Counted from the stretch's first letter, positions 7,751 to 16,086 are shown. The stretch: DNA of 35,868 bases from DATDOY01 sp035293045 (GCA_035293045.1 DATDOY010000083.1:1-35868), one strand, 5' to 3'. Made by a program: numbers and translations. The notes: a model not told the origin generated them from the letters alone.

Positions 7751-9048
7751 CCGCCACGGCGCGCGGCCGCGCCACCAAGCGGACGGGGACCAAGCGGACG
7801 GGGGCCAGGCGAGCGGAGGCCGCGCGCGCACCTTCGAAGCAGGTCCGAGCGAAGGCCGCGTCCAAGCGCGCCCCTGACCGACGCCGGGCCTCCTCGCACA
7901 CGGCGTCGCGCTCGGGTGGCGCACCAGCGGTGCTGACCGGCGTCGTGTTGGCGTTGTGCGTTATCGGCCTCGTCATGGTGATGTCGGCGTCGTCGGTGGT
8001 CTCCCAGGCCCGCTATGGCAACTCGTGGGTGTACGTGCAACGCCAGATCATGTGGACCGTGCTGGGCCTCGTGGCCTTCTATGTGGCGACGCGCTTCGAT
8101 TACCGGAAGCTCCAACCCTTGTCGCTGCCGCTCATGGCCATCACCGCCGTCCTGCTCGTGGTGGTGTTCGTCCCCGGCATCGGCGTCAGCGCCAGCGGCT
8201 CGGCGCGTTGGGTCGGCGTCGGCCCGTTCACGTTTCAGCCGTCGGAACTCGCCAAGCTGGCGTTGGCGATCTTCACCGCCGGCCTGGTCGTTCGGCGGGC
8301 GGACGCCATCAGCGACTGGCGCATGGTGCTCCGGCCCGCGCTCATCGTGTTGGTGCTCGTGGGCGTGTTGATCATGAAGCAGCCCGACATGGGAACGACC
8401 ATCGTGATCTCGATGATCGTCGGCGCCGTGCTGTTCGCCGGCGGGGTCGAAATGCGCCAACTCCTCCCCGTCGCCGGCGTCGCCACTGTGGCCGGGACGA
8501 TCCTGGCGTTCGCCGCCCCGTACCGGCGGGCTCGGCTCCTGGCGTTCCTCGACCCCTTTGCCGACGCGGGCAACACCGGGTATCAGGCGGTGCAGTCCCT
8601 GATCGCCCTCGGAAGCGGGGGACTGTTCGGCGTCGGGCTCGGCGCGGGACGCCAGAAGTGGCTGTTCCTGCCGAACGCCCACACCGATTTCATCTTCTCG
8701 GTGATCGGTGAGGAACTCGGCCTCGTCGGAGCCCTGATCGTCGTGGCGCTGCTCGCCACCTTCGGGGTCCTCGGGTACCGGGCCGCCGTGCGCGCCCCCG
8801 ATCGCTTCGGGTATCTCCTCGCCGTGGCCATCACGACGTGGATCGTCGGGCAAGGCGTCATCAACATCGGCGCCGCCGTCGGGCTCTTGCCCATCACCGG
8901 GGTCCCGTTGCCCTTCGTGTCGTTCGGCGGTTCCGCGCTGTTGTTCACGATGGCGGCCGCGGGGGTGCTGGTCAACATCTCGCGCGAGGGCGCCGGCGAC
9001 CGCTCGCGCTCGAGGCGGGCGGCGCGGCCCGCCCCCTCCGCTCGTTGA
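7747..9048 (+). CDS. ftsW: FtsW, SEDS septal peptidoglycan glycosyltransferase
   Basis: A 433-residue SEDS-family membrane protein that polymerises lipid II at the septum together with FtsI. Residues 1-57 are an unusual Lys/Arg/Ala-rich cytoplasmic tail containing a small tandem repeat (KRTGTKRTG). About ten transmembrane helices follow. SEDS signatures are FQPSELAKLALAIF, KQPDMGTTIVI, RARLLAFLDPFAD (conserved Asp region), AGRQKWLFLPNAHTDFIFSVIGEE and GLLPITGVPLPFVSFGGSALL. The ATG at 7747 overlaps the murD stop (ATGA); an upstream in-frame ATG inside murD is rejected. The stop overlaps the murG TTG. FtsW rather than RodA is assigned from the dcw context. Confidence 0.95.
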   Translation: MTATARGRATKRTGTKRTGARRAEAARAPSKQVRAKAASKRAPDRRRASSHTASRSGGAPAVLTGVVLALCVIGLVMVMSASSVVSQARYGNSWVYVQRQIMWTVLGLVAFYVATRFDYRKLQPLSLPLMAITAVLLVVVFVPGIGVSASGSARWVGVGPFTFQPSELAKLALAIFTAGLVVRRADAISDWRMVLRPALIVLVLVGVLIMKQPDMGTTIVISMIVGAVLFAGGVEMRQLLPVAGVATVAGTILAFAAPYRRARLLAFLDPFADAGNTGYQAVQSLIALGSGGLFGVGLGAGRQKWLFLPNAHTDFIFSVIGEELGLVGALIVVALLATFGVLGYRAAVRAPDRFGYLLAVAITTWIVGQGVINIGAAVGLLPITGVPLPFVSFGGSALLFTMAAAGVLVNISREGAGDRSRSRRAARPAPSAR

Positions 9049-10151
9049 ACCCCCCCCAGGTGCTGATCACCGGCGGGGGCACCGGTGGGCACGTCTATCC
9101 CGCGCTGGCGTTGGGCGAGGAACTCGTGCGCCGCGGCCACGAGCGCGGCGCCATCCACTACGTCGGGGCTGCCCGCGGGCTCGAAGCGACGGCCGTGCCG
9201 GCCGCCGGGTTCCCCGTCGAGTTGCTGCCGGGCCGCGGCTTCCAGCGCCGCGCCACGCCGCGGGCGCTGTTCGCCAACCTGGGAACGGCGGCGGCGACGG
9301 TCGTCGCCTTTGTTCGCGCGTGGTGGATCCTCAGCCGCATCCGTCCCTCGGTGGTGGTCGGCGTCGGCGGCTACGCGTCGCTTCCGTGCGTGGTCGCCGC
9401 CCGCCTCCGCCGAATTCCGGTCGTGGTGCACGAGCAGAACCTCGCCCCGGGAGTCGCCAACCGGATCGCGGTTCGGCTCGGGGCGCGAGCGGCGGTCGCG
9501 CTCGCAGGCACGCCGCTTCGAGGCGCGGTGATCGTGGGGAACCCCGTACGCGGTGCGGTGTTCGAGATCGAGCGGCGACCCGACCCGTCCCGTCCCCTGG
9601 TCCTCGTCTCGGGGGGCAGCCTGGGGGCTCGGACGATCAACGCGGCCGTCGTCGGGCTCGCATTCCGGTGGCGGGACCGCGCCGACCTTCGCATCCGCCA
9701 CGTGGCGGGGGTGCGGAACGTGGACGCGTGCACGGTAGCGCTGGCCGCTCTCCGAGGCCCGGCCGATCGCCTCGAGTACACGTTGGTGGACTACGAAGAG
9801 CGCATGGACGAGTGGTACGCGCAGGCGTCGGTGGCCGTGTGCCGGGCGGGCGCCATCACGGTGGCCGAACTCGCGGCCGCCGGGGTCCCGGCGGTGCTCG
9901 TGCCGTTGCCCGGCGCCCCGGCTGACCACCAGACGGCAAACGCGGAAGCGCTCGCCGACGTCGGTGCGGCGGTCGTCATCGCAGACGCCGAGTGCACGAC
10001 CGACCGCCTCGGCGAGGAACTCGAGGGCCTGCTCGGTGACCCCGAGCGCCTCGCGGCGATGGGCGCCGGCGCCCGGACCCTCGCGCAGCCAGACGCCGCG
10101 GGACGGCTCGCCGATCTCGTCGAGGACGCGGCTCGGAACCGTCATGCTTGA
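9045..10151 (+). CDS. murG: MurG, lipid II-forming GlcNAc transferase
   Basis: A GT28-family, GT-B fold enzyme that acts at the inner membrane face and adds GlcNAc from UDP-GlcNAc to lipid I. Motifs are ITGGGTGGHVYPALALG at the N-terminus, HEQNLAPGVANR, VSGGSLGARTIN, and the C-terminal donor site CRAGAITVAELAAAG with DHQTANAEAL. The TTG at 9045 is chosen because it overlaps the ftsW stop as TTGA, matching the neighbours' coupling, and gives 368 residues. GTG 9060, five codons later, is the alternative. The end overlaps murC by 8 bases. Confidence 0.95.
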   Translation: MNPPQVLITGGGTGGHVYPALALGEELVRRGHERGAIHYVGAARGLEATAVPAAGFPVELLPGRGFQRRATPRALFANLGTAAATVVAFVRAWWILSRIRPSVVVGVGGYASLPCVVAARLRRIPVVVHEQNLAPGVANRIAVRLGARAAVALAGTPLRGAVIVGNPVRGAVFEIERRPDPSRPLVLVSGGSLGARTINAAVVGLAFRWRDRADLRIRHVAGVRNVDACTVALAALRGPADRLEYTLVDYEERMDEWYAQASVAVCRAGAITVAELAAAGVPAVLVPLPGAPADHQTANAEALADVGAAVVIADAECTTDRLGEELEGLLGDPERLAAMGAGARTLAQPDAAGRLADLVEDAARNRHA

Positions 10152-11493
10152 CCTCGCCGCTCCCCGCCGCGTCCACGTCGTGGGCATCGGCGGTTCCGCG
10201 ATGAGCGCCATCGCCACGGTCCTCGGGGCCATGGGTCACCGCGTCACGGGGTCGGATCTCAGCGATTCGGCCGTCGTTCAGCGCCTGGGCGTCCCGGTCG
10301 CCATCGGCCACCGGGCCGACAACCTCCCGGCGGACGCCGACGCCGTGATCGTCTCGACGGCCATCGCGGCCGACAATCCCGAGGTGGTCGAGGCCCGGCG
10401 CCGGGGCATCCCGGTGCTCCGCCGCGCTGACGCGGTCCGGCTCTTCACGGCGATGCGCCGCACGGCGGTCGTTTCCGGCACGCACGGGAAGACCACGACG
10501 TCGTCCATGCTCGCCCTGATCTTGCGTGAGGCGGGCTGGCGACCGTCGTTCATGATCGGCGGCGAGGTGCGCGACGTGAGCGGCAATGCGGTCTGGGACG
10601 AGGGCGACTGGCTCGTGGTCGAAGCCGACGAAAGCGACGGGACGTTCATCGACCTCGTGTACGAGGCGGCCATCGTGACCAACGTCGAGCCCGACCACCT
10701 CGAGCATTGGGGCGGCTTCCAACCGCTTGTCGAGGCGTTCGAGCGATTCGTCGAGCAATCGTCGGGGCCGGTGGTCGTGTGCGCCGACGACCCCGGGGCC
10801 GCCGCGTTGTCGAGTGTCACATACGGCTTCTCCGAGGACGCGACGTACCGGCTCTCCGAGTTCACCGCGCTCGACCGCGGCGGAGCTTTCGAGTTCGCGG
10901 GCCCCGACGGACGCCTCGGACGCCTGACGGTGAACGCCGCCGGTCGTCACAACGCTCTCAACGCGGCGGGCGCCGCGGCCATGGCGCTCGAACTCGGGGT
11001 GTCGTTCGACGCCGTCGCCGCCGCGCTCGCGGCGTTCGCGGGCGTGGCGCGTCGTTTCGAGTTCCGCGGCGACGTGGGCGGATGGACGGTCGTCGACGAC
11101 TATGCGCATCTCCCGTCCGAGGTTCGGGCCGCGGTAGCGGCCGCGCGCGAGGGGTCGTGGCGTCGCGTCGTCGTCGTGTTCCAGCCCCATCGGTTCAGCC
11201 GGACGGCGACCCTCTGGCAGGACTTCGCAGGAGCCTTCCATGGCGCCGACGTGGTCGTGCTCACCGACATCTACCCCGCCGGGGAGCCGCCCCGTCCGGG
11301 GGTCACCGGCAAGTTGGTCCTCGACGCCGTGCTCGACGAGGCCGGCGCCGAGCGCGTCGTCTATCTCCCGACTCGCGACGATCTGGTCCGGCACGTGCCG
11401 GGCTTCGCTCGTGAGGGGGACGTCGTGTTGACGCTGGGGGCGGGAGACGTCACCACGCTGTTCGACGCGTGGGCGCCACCGCGGAGCCGATGA
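10144..11493 (+). CDS. murC: MurC, UDP-MurNAc:L-alanine ligase
   Basis: A 449-residue cytoplasmic ligase that adds L-Ala to UDP-MurNAc, the first stem-peptide step. It has the MurC N-terminal dinucleotide-like fold (VHVVGIGGSAMSAIA), P-loop VSGTHGKTTTSSM from residue 110, the EADESDGTF motif typical of MurC/Mpl, NVEPDHLEHW, and the C-terminal DDYAHLPSEV and FQPHRFSRT blocks. The ATG at 10144 overlaps the end of murG. The stop overlaps the murB ATG as ATGA. In-pathway order in the operon is not the reaction order, as is usual in dcw clusters. Confidence 0.96.
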   Translation: MLDLAAPRRVHVVGIGGSAMSAIATVLGAMGHRVTGSDLSDSAVVQRLGVPVAIGHRADNLPADADAVIVSTAIAADNPEVVEARRRGIPVLRRADAVRLFTAMRRTAVVSGTHGKTTTSSMLALILREAGWRPSFMIGGEVRDVSGNAVWDEGDWLVVEADESDGTFIDLVYEAAIVTNVEPDHLEHWGGFQPLVEAFERFVEQSSGPVVVCADDPGAAALSSVTYGFSEDATYRLSEFTALDRGGAFEFAGPDGRLGRLTVNAAGRHNALNAAGAAAMALELGVSFDAVAAALAAFAGVARRFEFRGDVGGWTVVDDYAHLPSEVRAAVAAAREGSWRRVVVVFQPHRFSRTATLWQDFAGAFHGADVVVLTDIYPAGEPPRPGVTGKLVLDAVLDEAGAERVVYLPTRDDLVRHVPGFAREGDVVLTLGAGDVTTLFDAWAPPRSR

Positions 11494-12407
11494 CGCTCGA
11501 CGACCTGGCCGCGCGTCTGGCCTCCAGCCTCGGACGCCCTGTGTCGCGGGACGTGCCGTTGTCGGCCTACAGCACCTACCGCCTCGGTGGCCCCGCGGCG
11601 CTGTTTGTCGAACTGGTCGACGACGCCGAGCTCCTCGCCGTGTCGGTCGCGCTCTGGGAATGCCCCGCTCCCATCTTGGTTGTGGGCAACGGGTCCAACC
11701 TGCTCGTGCACGATGACGGCTTCGCGGGGCTCGCCGTCCACCTCGCGGGCGCCTTCGAATCCGTCGTCGTGGGCGACGACCAGGTCGAGGCCGGCGGGGG
11801 AGTGGCGCTGCCGGTGCTCGCACGGCGGTGCGCGGCGGCGGGGCGGGCCGGCGTTGAGTTCTACGTCGGGATCCCTGGCTCCGTGGGCGGCGCGGTTCGG
11901 ATGAACGCCGGAGGTCACGGGTCGGAAACGGTCGACGTGCTCGTCTCGGCCGCCCTCATCGATCTCGGCTCCGAGGCCGCCCCCCACGAGGAGGTGCGGG
12001 GACCGGGGGACCTCGGCTTCTCGTACCGGAAATCCAACCTCACCCCCACCCACGTGGTGACGCGAGCTTCGTTCCGCGTCACGCCGGACGACCCGAGGAC
12101 GTGCGGCGATCGGATCGACGAGATCGTCCGTTGGCGGCGCGACCACCAACCCGGCGGTGCCAACGCGGGTTCGGTGTTCACCAATCCACCCGGCGACTCG
12201 GCGGGGCGCCTGATCGAAGCGTGCGGGCTGAAGGGTCACCGGGTCGGGGGCGCCATCGTCTCCGAGAAGCACGCCAACTTCTTTCAGGCCGACGCGGGCG
12301 CCTCGGCCGCCGACGTGGCCGGCCTTGTCTCCTACGTCCAGGCCCGCGTCGAAGCGTCGACCGGGATCCGGCTCGAGCCCGAGCTGACGTTGGTCGGGTT
12401 CGCCTGA
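11490..12407 (+). CDS. murB: MurB, UDP-N-acetylenolpyruvoylglucosamine reductase
   Basis: A 305-residue FAD enzyme that reduces UDP-GlcNAc-enolpyruvate with NADPH to give UDP-MurNAc. The FAD-binding region (LVVGNGSNLLVHDDGFAGL), the segment EFYVGIPGSVGGAVRMNAGG, the catalytic serine in NAGSVFTNP (S228) and the C-terminal EPELTLVG with the likely general-acid Glu (E298) are all visible. The ATG at 11490 overlaps the murC stop (ATGA) and is preferred over GTG 11469, which would add seven residues inside murC. murB lying between murC and ftsQ varies among actinobacteria; mycobacteria keep it elsewhere. Confidence 0.95.
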   Translation: MTLDDLAARLASSLGRPVSRDVPLSAYSTYRLGGPAALFVELVDDAELLAVSVALWECPAPILVVGNGSNLLVHDDGFAGLAVHLAGAFESVVVGDDQVEAGGGVALPVLARRCAAAGRAGVEFYVGIPGSVGGAVRMNAGGHGSETVDVLVSAALIDLGSEAAPHEEVRGPGDLGFSYRKSNLTPTHVVTRASFRVTPDDPRTCGDRIDEIVRWRRDHQPGGANAGSVFTNPPGDSAGRLIEACGLKGHRVGGAIVSEKHANFFQADAGASAADVAGLVSYVQARVEASTGIRLEPELTLVGFA

Positions 12408-12425
12408 TCGTGATCGCGCGCTGAG

Positions 12426-13274
12426 ATGGAGGGGTCCAAGGCCCAAGCGGAGCTCCGCCGCCGCCGGAGACGGCGGGCGCGGCTCACCTTCGCGGTGCTG
12501 ATCGCCTTCTCGGTCGGCGGGCTCGGGTGGCTCCTGGCCCAGTCGTCGTTCCTCGACCTCGAGACCGTCGCGGTGACGCCGGGCGCGCACACGGCGGCGG
12601 AGGTGGTTCGAGAGGCGGCGGCCCTCGAAGTCGGCGAGCCCCTCCTGTTCATCGACCGAGGCGCGGTCGCGCGCCGGATCGAGAAGCTTCCGTGGGTGGA
12701 ACGGGCCACCGTCAAGCGGTCGTTGCCGGGAACGCTCCGCGTCACGATCCATGAGCGCGACCCCGTCGCGTGGATCCGCCGTGGGGCCGAGCCCGACGCG
12801 GGCCTCGCGCTGGTCGACGCGAGCGGTCGCATCCTCGATCACCGGACCGTCCCGCCGAGCGGCCTCCCGGAGCTGGTGTTCGAGGCGAGGGTGGGCGAAC
12901 CCGGCGCCCAACTCCAACGGGGGGCGCCCCGACACGCCACCGATGCCCTCCGGATCGCGGCCACGGTCCCCGATGCGTTGGCGGGCCGCGTGCTGGCCAT
13001 CGACCCGACCACGACGGGCTGGGTCCTCCGCTTGGATGTCGCCGAAGTGGTGCGGCTCGGGACCGTCCGCGATTTCGCGGACCTCGCGGAGAAGTGGTCG
13101 GCCCTCCTCGCGGTGGTCGAGCACCTCGGCGACCGTGCCGTCTATCTCGTGGACGTGCGCGCCCCGAGTGTCCCGAGCGTTCGCGAGGAGAAGGCCGCAC
13201 CGACGACCGTGCCGCCTCCCGCTCCTTCGCCGCCTCCGGCGCCCCCCGCTCCGTCGACCACGGCACCCGGCTGA
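12426..13274 (+). CDS. ftsQ: FtsQ/DivIB-type cell division protein
   Basis: A 282-residue bitopic protein of the divisome FtsQ-FtsL-FtsB subcomplex. It has a short tail with an Arg run (ELRRRRRRRARL), one transmembrane helix at about 20-39, a POTRA domain beginning SSFLDLETVAVTPGAHT and containing IEKLPWVERATVKRSLPGTLRVTIHERDPVAW, then the FtsQ beta domain. Residues from about 255 onward are a Pro/Ala/Thr-rich tail. The ATG at 12426 has no strong ribosome site. It is the last gene of the coupled block, 18 bases after murB, and a regulatory gap to ftsZ follows. No ftsA lies between ftsQ and ftsZ, as expected in actinobacteria. Confidence 0.93.
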   Translation: MEGSKAQAELRRRRRRRARLTFAVLIAFSVGGLGWLLAQSSFLDLETVAVTPGAHTAAEVVREAAALEVGEPLLFIDRGAVARRIEKLPWVERATVKRSLPGTLRVTIHERDPVAWIRRGAEPDAGLALVDASGRILDHRTVPPSGLPELVFEARVGEPGAQLQRGAPRHATDALRIAATVPDALAGRVLAIDPTTTGWVLRLDVAEVVRLGTVRDFADLAEKWSALLAVVEHLGDRAVYLVDVRAPSVPSVREEKAAPTTVPPPAPSPPPAPPAPSTTAPG

Positions 13275-13281
13275 TGTCGTC

Positions 13282-13308
13282 GCCGAGCCATCGGCGGGCC
13301 GGTTTTTT
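13282..13308 (+). terminator. weak terminator-like hairpin plus T6 after ftsQ
   Basis: Just after the ftsQ stop, GCCGA/TCGGC can pair around a four-base loop (13282-13295), followed by GGGCCGG and a T6 run at 13303-13308. The T run is unusual in this G+C-rich window, but it sits seven bases beyond the stem, which is poor geometry for a classic intrinsic terminator. It lies between the coupled mur/fts block and the ftsZ promoter, where partial termination would make sense. Confidence 0.35.
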
Positions 13309-13332
13309 CTGCACGCCGAGCCTGTGATCTCA

Positions 13333-13370
13333 TTGACCACGCTGGCCTCAGTTTGCTACTCTCACCCCAC
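13333..13370 (+). promoter_or_regulatory. ftsZ promoter
   Basis: TTGACC (13333-13338) is followed after 18 bases by TACTCT (13357-13362), with a TG one base before the -10 (extended -10, TGCTACTCT). Transcription would start near 13369, giving a leader of about 110 bases before ftsZ. This is among the best-formed promoters in the window and would let FtsZ level be set apart from the upstream mur genes. Confidence 0.65.
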
Positions 13371-13385
13371 AGTGCAGGTTGACAT

Positions 13386-13410
13386 AACCCTCAATCAGAT
13401 GTTGAGGGTT
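13386..13410 (+). promoter_or_regulatory. perfect 9-bp inverted repeat in the ftsZ leader
   Basis: AACCCTCAA (13386-13394), a seven-base spacer TCAGATG, and TTGAGGGTT (13402-13410) form a perfect inverted repeat directly after TTGACA (13379-13384). The TTGACA has no -10 at proper spacing, so I read the element as a leader hairpin or a protein operator. From memory, similar A+T-containing inverted repeats precede ftsZ in other actinobacteria; this was not checked. Confidence 0.6.
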
Positions 13411-13433
13411 TCCTTATCTGCCTTTCGACGTTG

Positions 13434-13449
13434 CTCCGGGACGCCGGAG
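13434..13449 (+). promoter_or_regulatory. second hairpin in the ftsZ leader
   Basis: CTCCGG (13434-13439), loop GACG, and CCGGAG (13444-13449) form a compact 6-bp stem with a four-base loop, about 20 bases before the ftsZ ribosome site AAAGGA (13469-13473 region). Together with the upstream 9-bp repeat it gives the ftsZ leader two stem-loops in about 65 bases. Function unknown; mRNA stability or initiation control are guesses. Confidence 0.45.
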
Positions 13450-13480
13450 TGACGGGTTCCCAAACGCAAAGGATCCTGTG

Positions 13481-14536
13481 ATGGTGGGAGCACCCCAGAA
13501 CTATCTCGCGGTCATCAAGGTCGTCGGCATCGGCGGTGGCGGCTGCAACGCGGTGAACCGCATGATCGACGCCGGGCTGAAAGGCGTGGAGTTCATCGCG
13601 GTGAACACCGACGCGCAGGCGTTGCTCATGAGCGACGCCGACGTGAAGCTCGACATCGGTCGCCAACTCACGCGTGGCCTCGGCGCCGGGTCGGATCCCG
13701 AAGTGGGTCGCGCCGCAGCCGAGGAGCACCGCGAGGAGATCGAGGAGGTGCTGAAGGGCGCCGACATGGTCTTTGTCACCGCGGGCGAGGGCGGCGGGAC
13801 CGGCACCGGTGGCGCGCCCATCGTCGCCGAGATCGCCAAGAGCCTCGGCGCGCTGACGATCGGCGTCGTCACGCGCCCGTTCGGATTCGAAGGCCGCCGG
13901 CGCGGCGTCCAAGCCGAACAGGGCATCTCGACGCTGAAGGACAAGCTCGACACGTTGATCGTGATCCCCAACGACCGCCTGGTCCAGATCTCGGACGAAA
14001 AGACGTCGATGCTCAACGCGTTCAAGATGTGCGACGAGATCCTGCTCCAGGGCGTGCAGGGCATCACCGACCTCATCACGACCCCCGGGTTGATCAACAC
14101 CGACTTCGCCGACGTGAAGATGATCATGACCAACGCCGGCTCGGCGCTCATGGGGATCGGCTACGCGTCGGGCGACGGCAGGGCGCTCAACGCGGCGCGT
14201 GCGGCCATCTCGAGCGCGCTTCTCGAGGCGAGCATCGAGGGGGCCCGGGGCATCCTGCTCAACATCTCGGGCCCATCCGACCTCGGCTTGTTCGAGGTCA
14301 ACGAGTCGGCCGAGATCATCGCCCAGGCCGCCCACCCGGACGCCAACATCATCTTCGGCGCCGTCATCGACGACGCCCTCGGCGAGGAAGTTCGCGTCAC
14401 GGTCATCGCTGCCGGGTTCGATCGCTTCGACGGCGGCCGGACCGAGCGGGCGACCATCGGGCTCGGCGACGAGCTCGAGGACGACGACTTCGAACTCGGC
14501 TCCGACGAGTTCGACGTTCCGAGCTTCCTCAAGTAA
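13481..14536 (+). CDS. ftsZ: FtsZ, tubulin-like division GTPase
   Basis: A 351-residue FtsZ, the GTPase that forms the Z-ring. The N-terminus APQNYLAVIKVVGIGGGGCNAVNRMI is typical of actinobacteria. The tubulin signature GEGGGTGTGGAPIV, the segment VTRPFGFEGRRR and the T7 loop NTDFADVKMIM (catalytic Asp for the neighbouring subunit) are intact. A short acidic linker precedes the conserved C-terminal peptide DEFDVPSFLK, which binds SepF and FtsW/other partners. The ATG at 13481 lies seven bases after AAAGGA; the adjacent GTG at 13478 would be too close. Driven by its own promoter upstream. SepF, its likely membrane anchor in the absence of FtsA, is encoded 1.5 kb downstream. Confidence 0.98.
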   Translation: MVGAPQNYLAVIKVVGIGGGGCNAVNRMIDAGLKGVEFIAVNTDAQALLMSDADVKLDIGRQLTRGLGAGSDPEVGRAAAEEHREEIEEVLKGADMVFVTAGEGGGTGTGGAPIVAEIAKSLGALTIGVVTRPFGFEGRRRGVQAEQGISTLKDKLDTLIVIPNDRLVQISDEKTSMLNAFKMCDEILLQGVQGITDLITTPGLINTDFADVKMIMTNAGSALMGIGYASGDGRALNAARAAISSALLEASIEGARGILLNISGPSDLGLFEVNESAEIIAQAAHPDANIIFGAVIDDALGEEVRVTVIAAGFDRFDGGRTERATIGLGDELEDDDFELGSDEFDVPSFLK

Positions 14537-14546
14537 TCCTCACGGC

Positions 14547-15278
14547 GTGGGTTGGTACCGCGCCGACATCCTGGGGAACCGAGTGCTGTTCACAGACCGG
14601 CGGGGTGGAATTTCCACCCCGCCGTTCGATTCCTTGAACCTCGCCCTCGCCGCCGACGCGCCGGCGTCCCACGCGGCCGACGTCGAGGAGAACCGAGCCC
14701 GGGCCACCCGGGCCCTCACTCCCGATCCCGTGCCGTGGGTGCCGATGCGGCAGGTCCACGGCGCGGCGGTCGCGGTGGACGGCGCCCACGGGCCGGCGTG
14801 CGACGCTGACGCGGTGGTGGTCACGCGGCCCGGCCTCGCCGGCGCCGTGCTCACCGCCGATTGCGCGCCGCTTGCCATCGTCGGCACGGGCGCGGTGGCG
14901 GCCGTGCACGCGGGCTGGCGCGGACTCGTGGCGGGGGTCATCGGCGCGGCGGTGCGGACGATGCGCGACCTCGGCGTGGAGCCCGTCGAGGCAATCGTGG
15001 GTCCGTGCATTCACCCGTGCTGTTATGAGTTCGGACCGGACGACCTGGCGGTGGTTGAGTCGGCCCTGCCGTCGAGCGCCACCGGTCTCCGGGCGACCAC
15101 GACCTCCGGCGCGCCGGCGCTCGACGTCCCCGCCGCCGTTCGGGTGGCGCTCGCCGAGGTCGGGGTCCCGCGGATCACCGAGATCGGCGTCTGCACCTCA
15201 TGTTCTCCGGACTACTTCTCCCACCGTCGCGACGGAACGACGGGTCGGCAGGGCCTGCTCGTGGCCGTTCCGTCATGA
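14547..15278 (+). CDS. pgeF: PgeF/YfiH-type purine nucleoside phosphorylase / laccase-domain protein
   Basis: A 243-residue protein of the multicopper-polyphenol-oxidase-like (laccase-domain) family. E. coli YfiH (PgeF) edits mis-incorporated L-Ser in peptidoglycan precursors, and other members phosphorolyse purine nucleosides. The three metal-site residues are visible as H71 (MRQVHG), C106 (TADCAP) and H121 (VHAGWRG). Its position between ftsZ and yggS is conserved in many Gram-positive dcw clusters. GTG 14547 is used; it has no ribosome site, and GTG 14583 (after GGGGAA) is an alternative that loses 12 residues. The stop overlaps the yggS ATG (ATGA). Confidence 0.88.
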   Translation: MGWYRADILGNRVLFTDRRGGISTPPFDSLNLALAADAPASHAADVEENRARATRALTPDPVPWVPMRQVHGAAVAVDGAHGPACDADAVVVTRPGLAGAVLTADCAPLAIVGTGAVAAVHAGWRGLVAGVIGAAVRTMRDLGVEPVEAIVGPCIHPCCYEFGPDDLAVVESALPSSATGLRATTTSGAPALDVPAAVRVALAEVGVPRITEIGVCTSCSPDYFSHRRDGTTGRQGLLVAVPS

Positions 15279-15916
15279 CGGAACTATCCCAACGGCTCGC
15301 GGAGGTGCGCGAACGGATCGAGGCCGCGAGGCGTCGGTCGGGACGCTCGGGCGGCGAGGTGGGGATCGTGGCCGTCACCAAGGAGTTCGACGTGGCGACG
15401 GTGCAGGCTGCGCTCGACGCCGGACTGCAGTGCATCGGCGAGAATCGCGCCCAGGATCTGCTCGACAAGGCCGAACGTGTCTCGGGGCCCGAGTGGCACT
15501 TTCTCGGCCAGATCCAGCGGAACAAGATCGCCCGGCTGGCCCCCGTCGTCGCTGTGTGGCACTCGGTCGATCGCCTCGTTGTCGCGGAGGCGATCGCGCA
15601 CCGGGCGCCCGGTGCGCGGGTGTACCTCCAGGTGAACGTCGGCGACGAACCACAAAAGGGGGGCTGTCCGCCGGGCAGCGTTCCGGAACTCGCGTCGACG
15701 TTCCAGGCTCTCGGGCTCTCCGTGGAGGGACTGATGACGGTGCCGCCCCGCGCGGCCGACCCCCGTCCCCACTTCGTGGCGCTCCGCGAGCTCGCTCTCG
15801 ACGCGGGCCTCGAGGGGCTCTCGATGGGAATGTCCGACGACTACGAGGTCGCCGTCGAAGAAGGCGCCACGGTCGTGCGCCTCGGGAGCGCGCTGTTCGG
15901 ACCGCGACCTCGCTAG
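15275..15916 (+). CDS. yggS: YggS/PLPBP pyridoxal phosphate homeostasis protein
   Basis: A 213-residue TIM-barrel protein that binds pyridoxal 5'-phosphate and buffers PLP and amino-acid pools; it has no known catalytic turnover. The PLP-binding lysine is K36 in VGIVAVTKEFDV. CIGENRAQDLLDK, EWHFLGQIQRNK, HSVDR, VNVGDEPQKGG, GLMTVPP, LSMGMSDDYEVAVEEGATVVRLGSALFG are all standard blocks. The start at 15275 overlaps the pgeF stop; an in-frame upstream ATG at 15200 would run deep into pgeF. Located between ftsZ and sepF as in most actinobacteria and firmicutes. Confidence 0.95.
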   Translation: MTELSQRLAEVRERIEAARRRSGRSGGEVGIVAVTKEFDVATVQAALDAGLQCIGENRAQDLLDKAERVSGPEWHFLGQIQRNKIARLAPVVAVWHSVDRLVVAEAIAHRAPGARVYLQVNVGDEPQKGGCPPGSVPELASTFQALGLSVEGLMTVPPRAADPRPHFVALRELALDAGLEGLSMGMSDDYEVAVEEGATVVRLGSALFGPRPR

Positions 15917-15959
15917 TCTCGTTGGCTGAGCCCGGGCGGCCCGGCACGGTGCGGTCGCC

Positions 15960-16008
15960 CGCGCGGACGACCGCGCGGACGACAATGTGGCAGATGGGTG
16001 GCAGATGG
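15960..16008 (+). repeat. two adjacent short tandem duplications before sepF
   Basis: CGCGCGGACGAC occurs twice in tandem (15960-15971, 15972-15983). Three bases later GTGGCAGATGG occurs twice in tandem (15987-15997, 15998-16008). They fill the middle of the 170-base yggS-sepF spacer. The rest of the spacer holds a sepF ribosome-site candidate GGGAGG (16070-16075) and a possible -10 TAGGTA (16053-16058). They may be replication-slippage duplications or paired protein sites. Confidence 0.7.
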
Positions 16009-16086
16009 GGCCGCAGATCGGGCGCCGAGAAGGGCGCCGGATCGGGCAAACCTAGGTAGGCGACGGTACGGGAGGCAGCAGACAGG

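Noticed and set aside
13379..13419. Second ftsZ promoter from TTGACA at 13379
   Set aside because: No -10 at 16-18 bases; the next A/T-rich hexamer (TTATCT, 13414) is 29 bases away, and the spacer is occupied by the inverted repeat.
15985..16059. 24-codon ORF before sepF
   Set aside because: No ribosome site, and it is largely made of the tandem duplications; treated as non-coding spacer.
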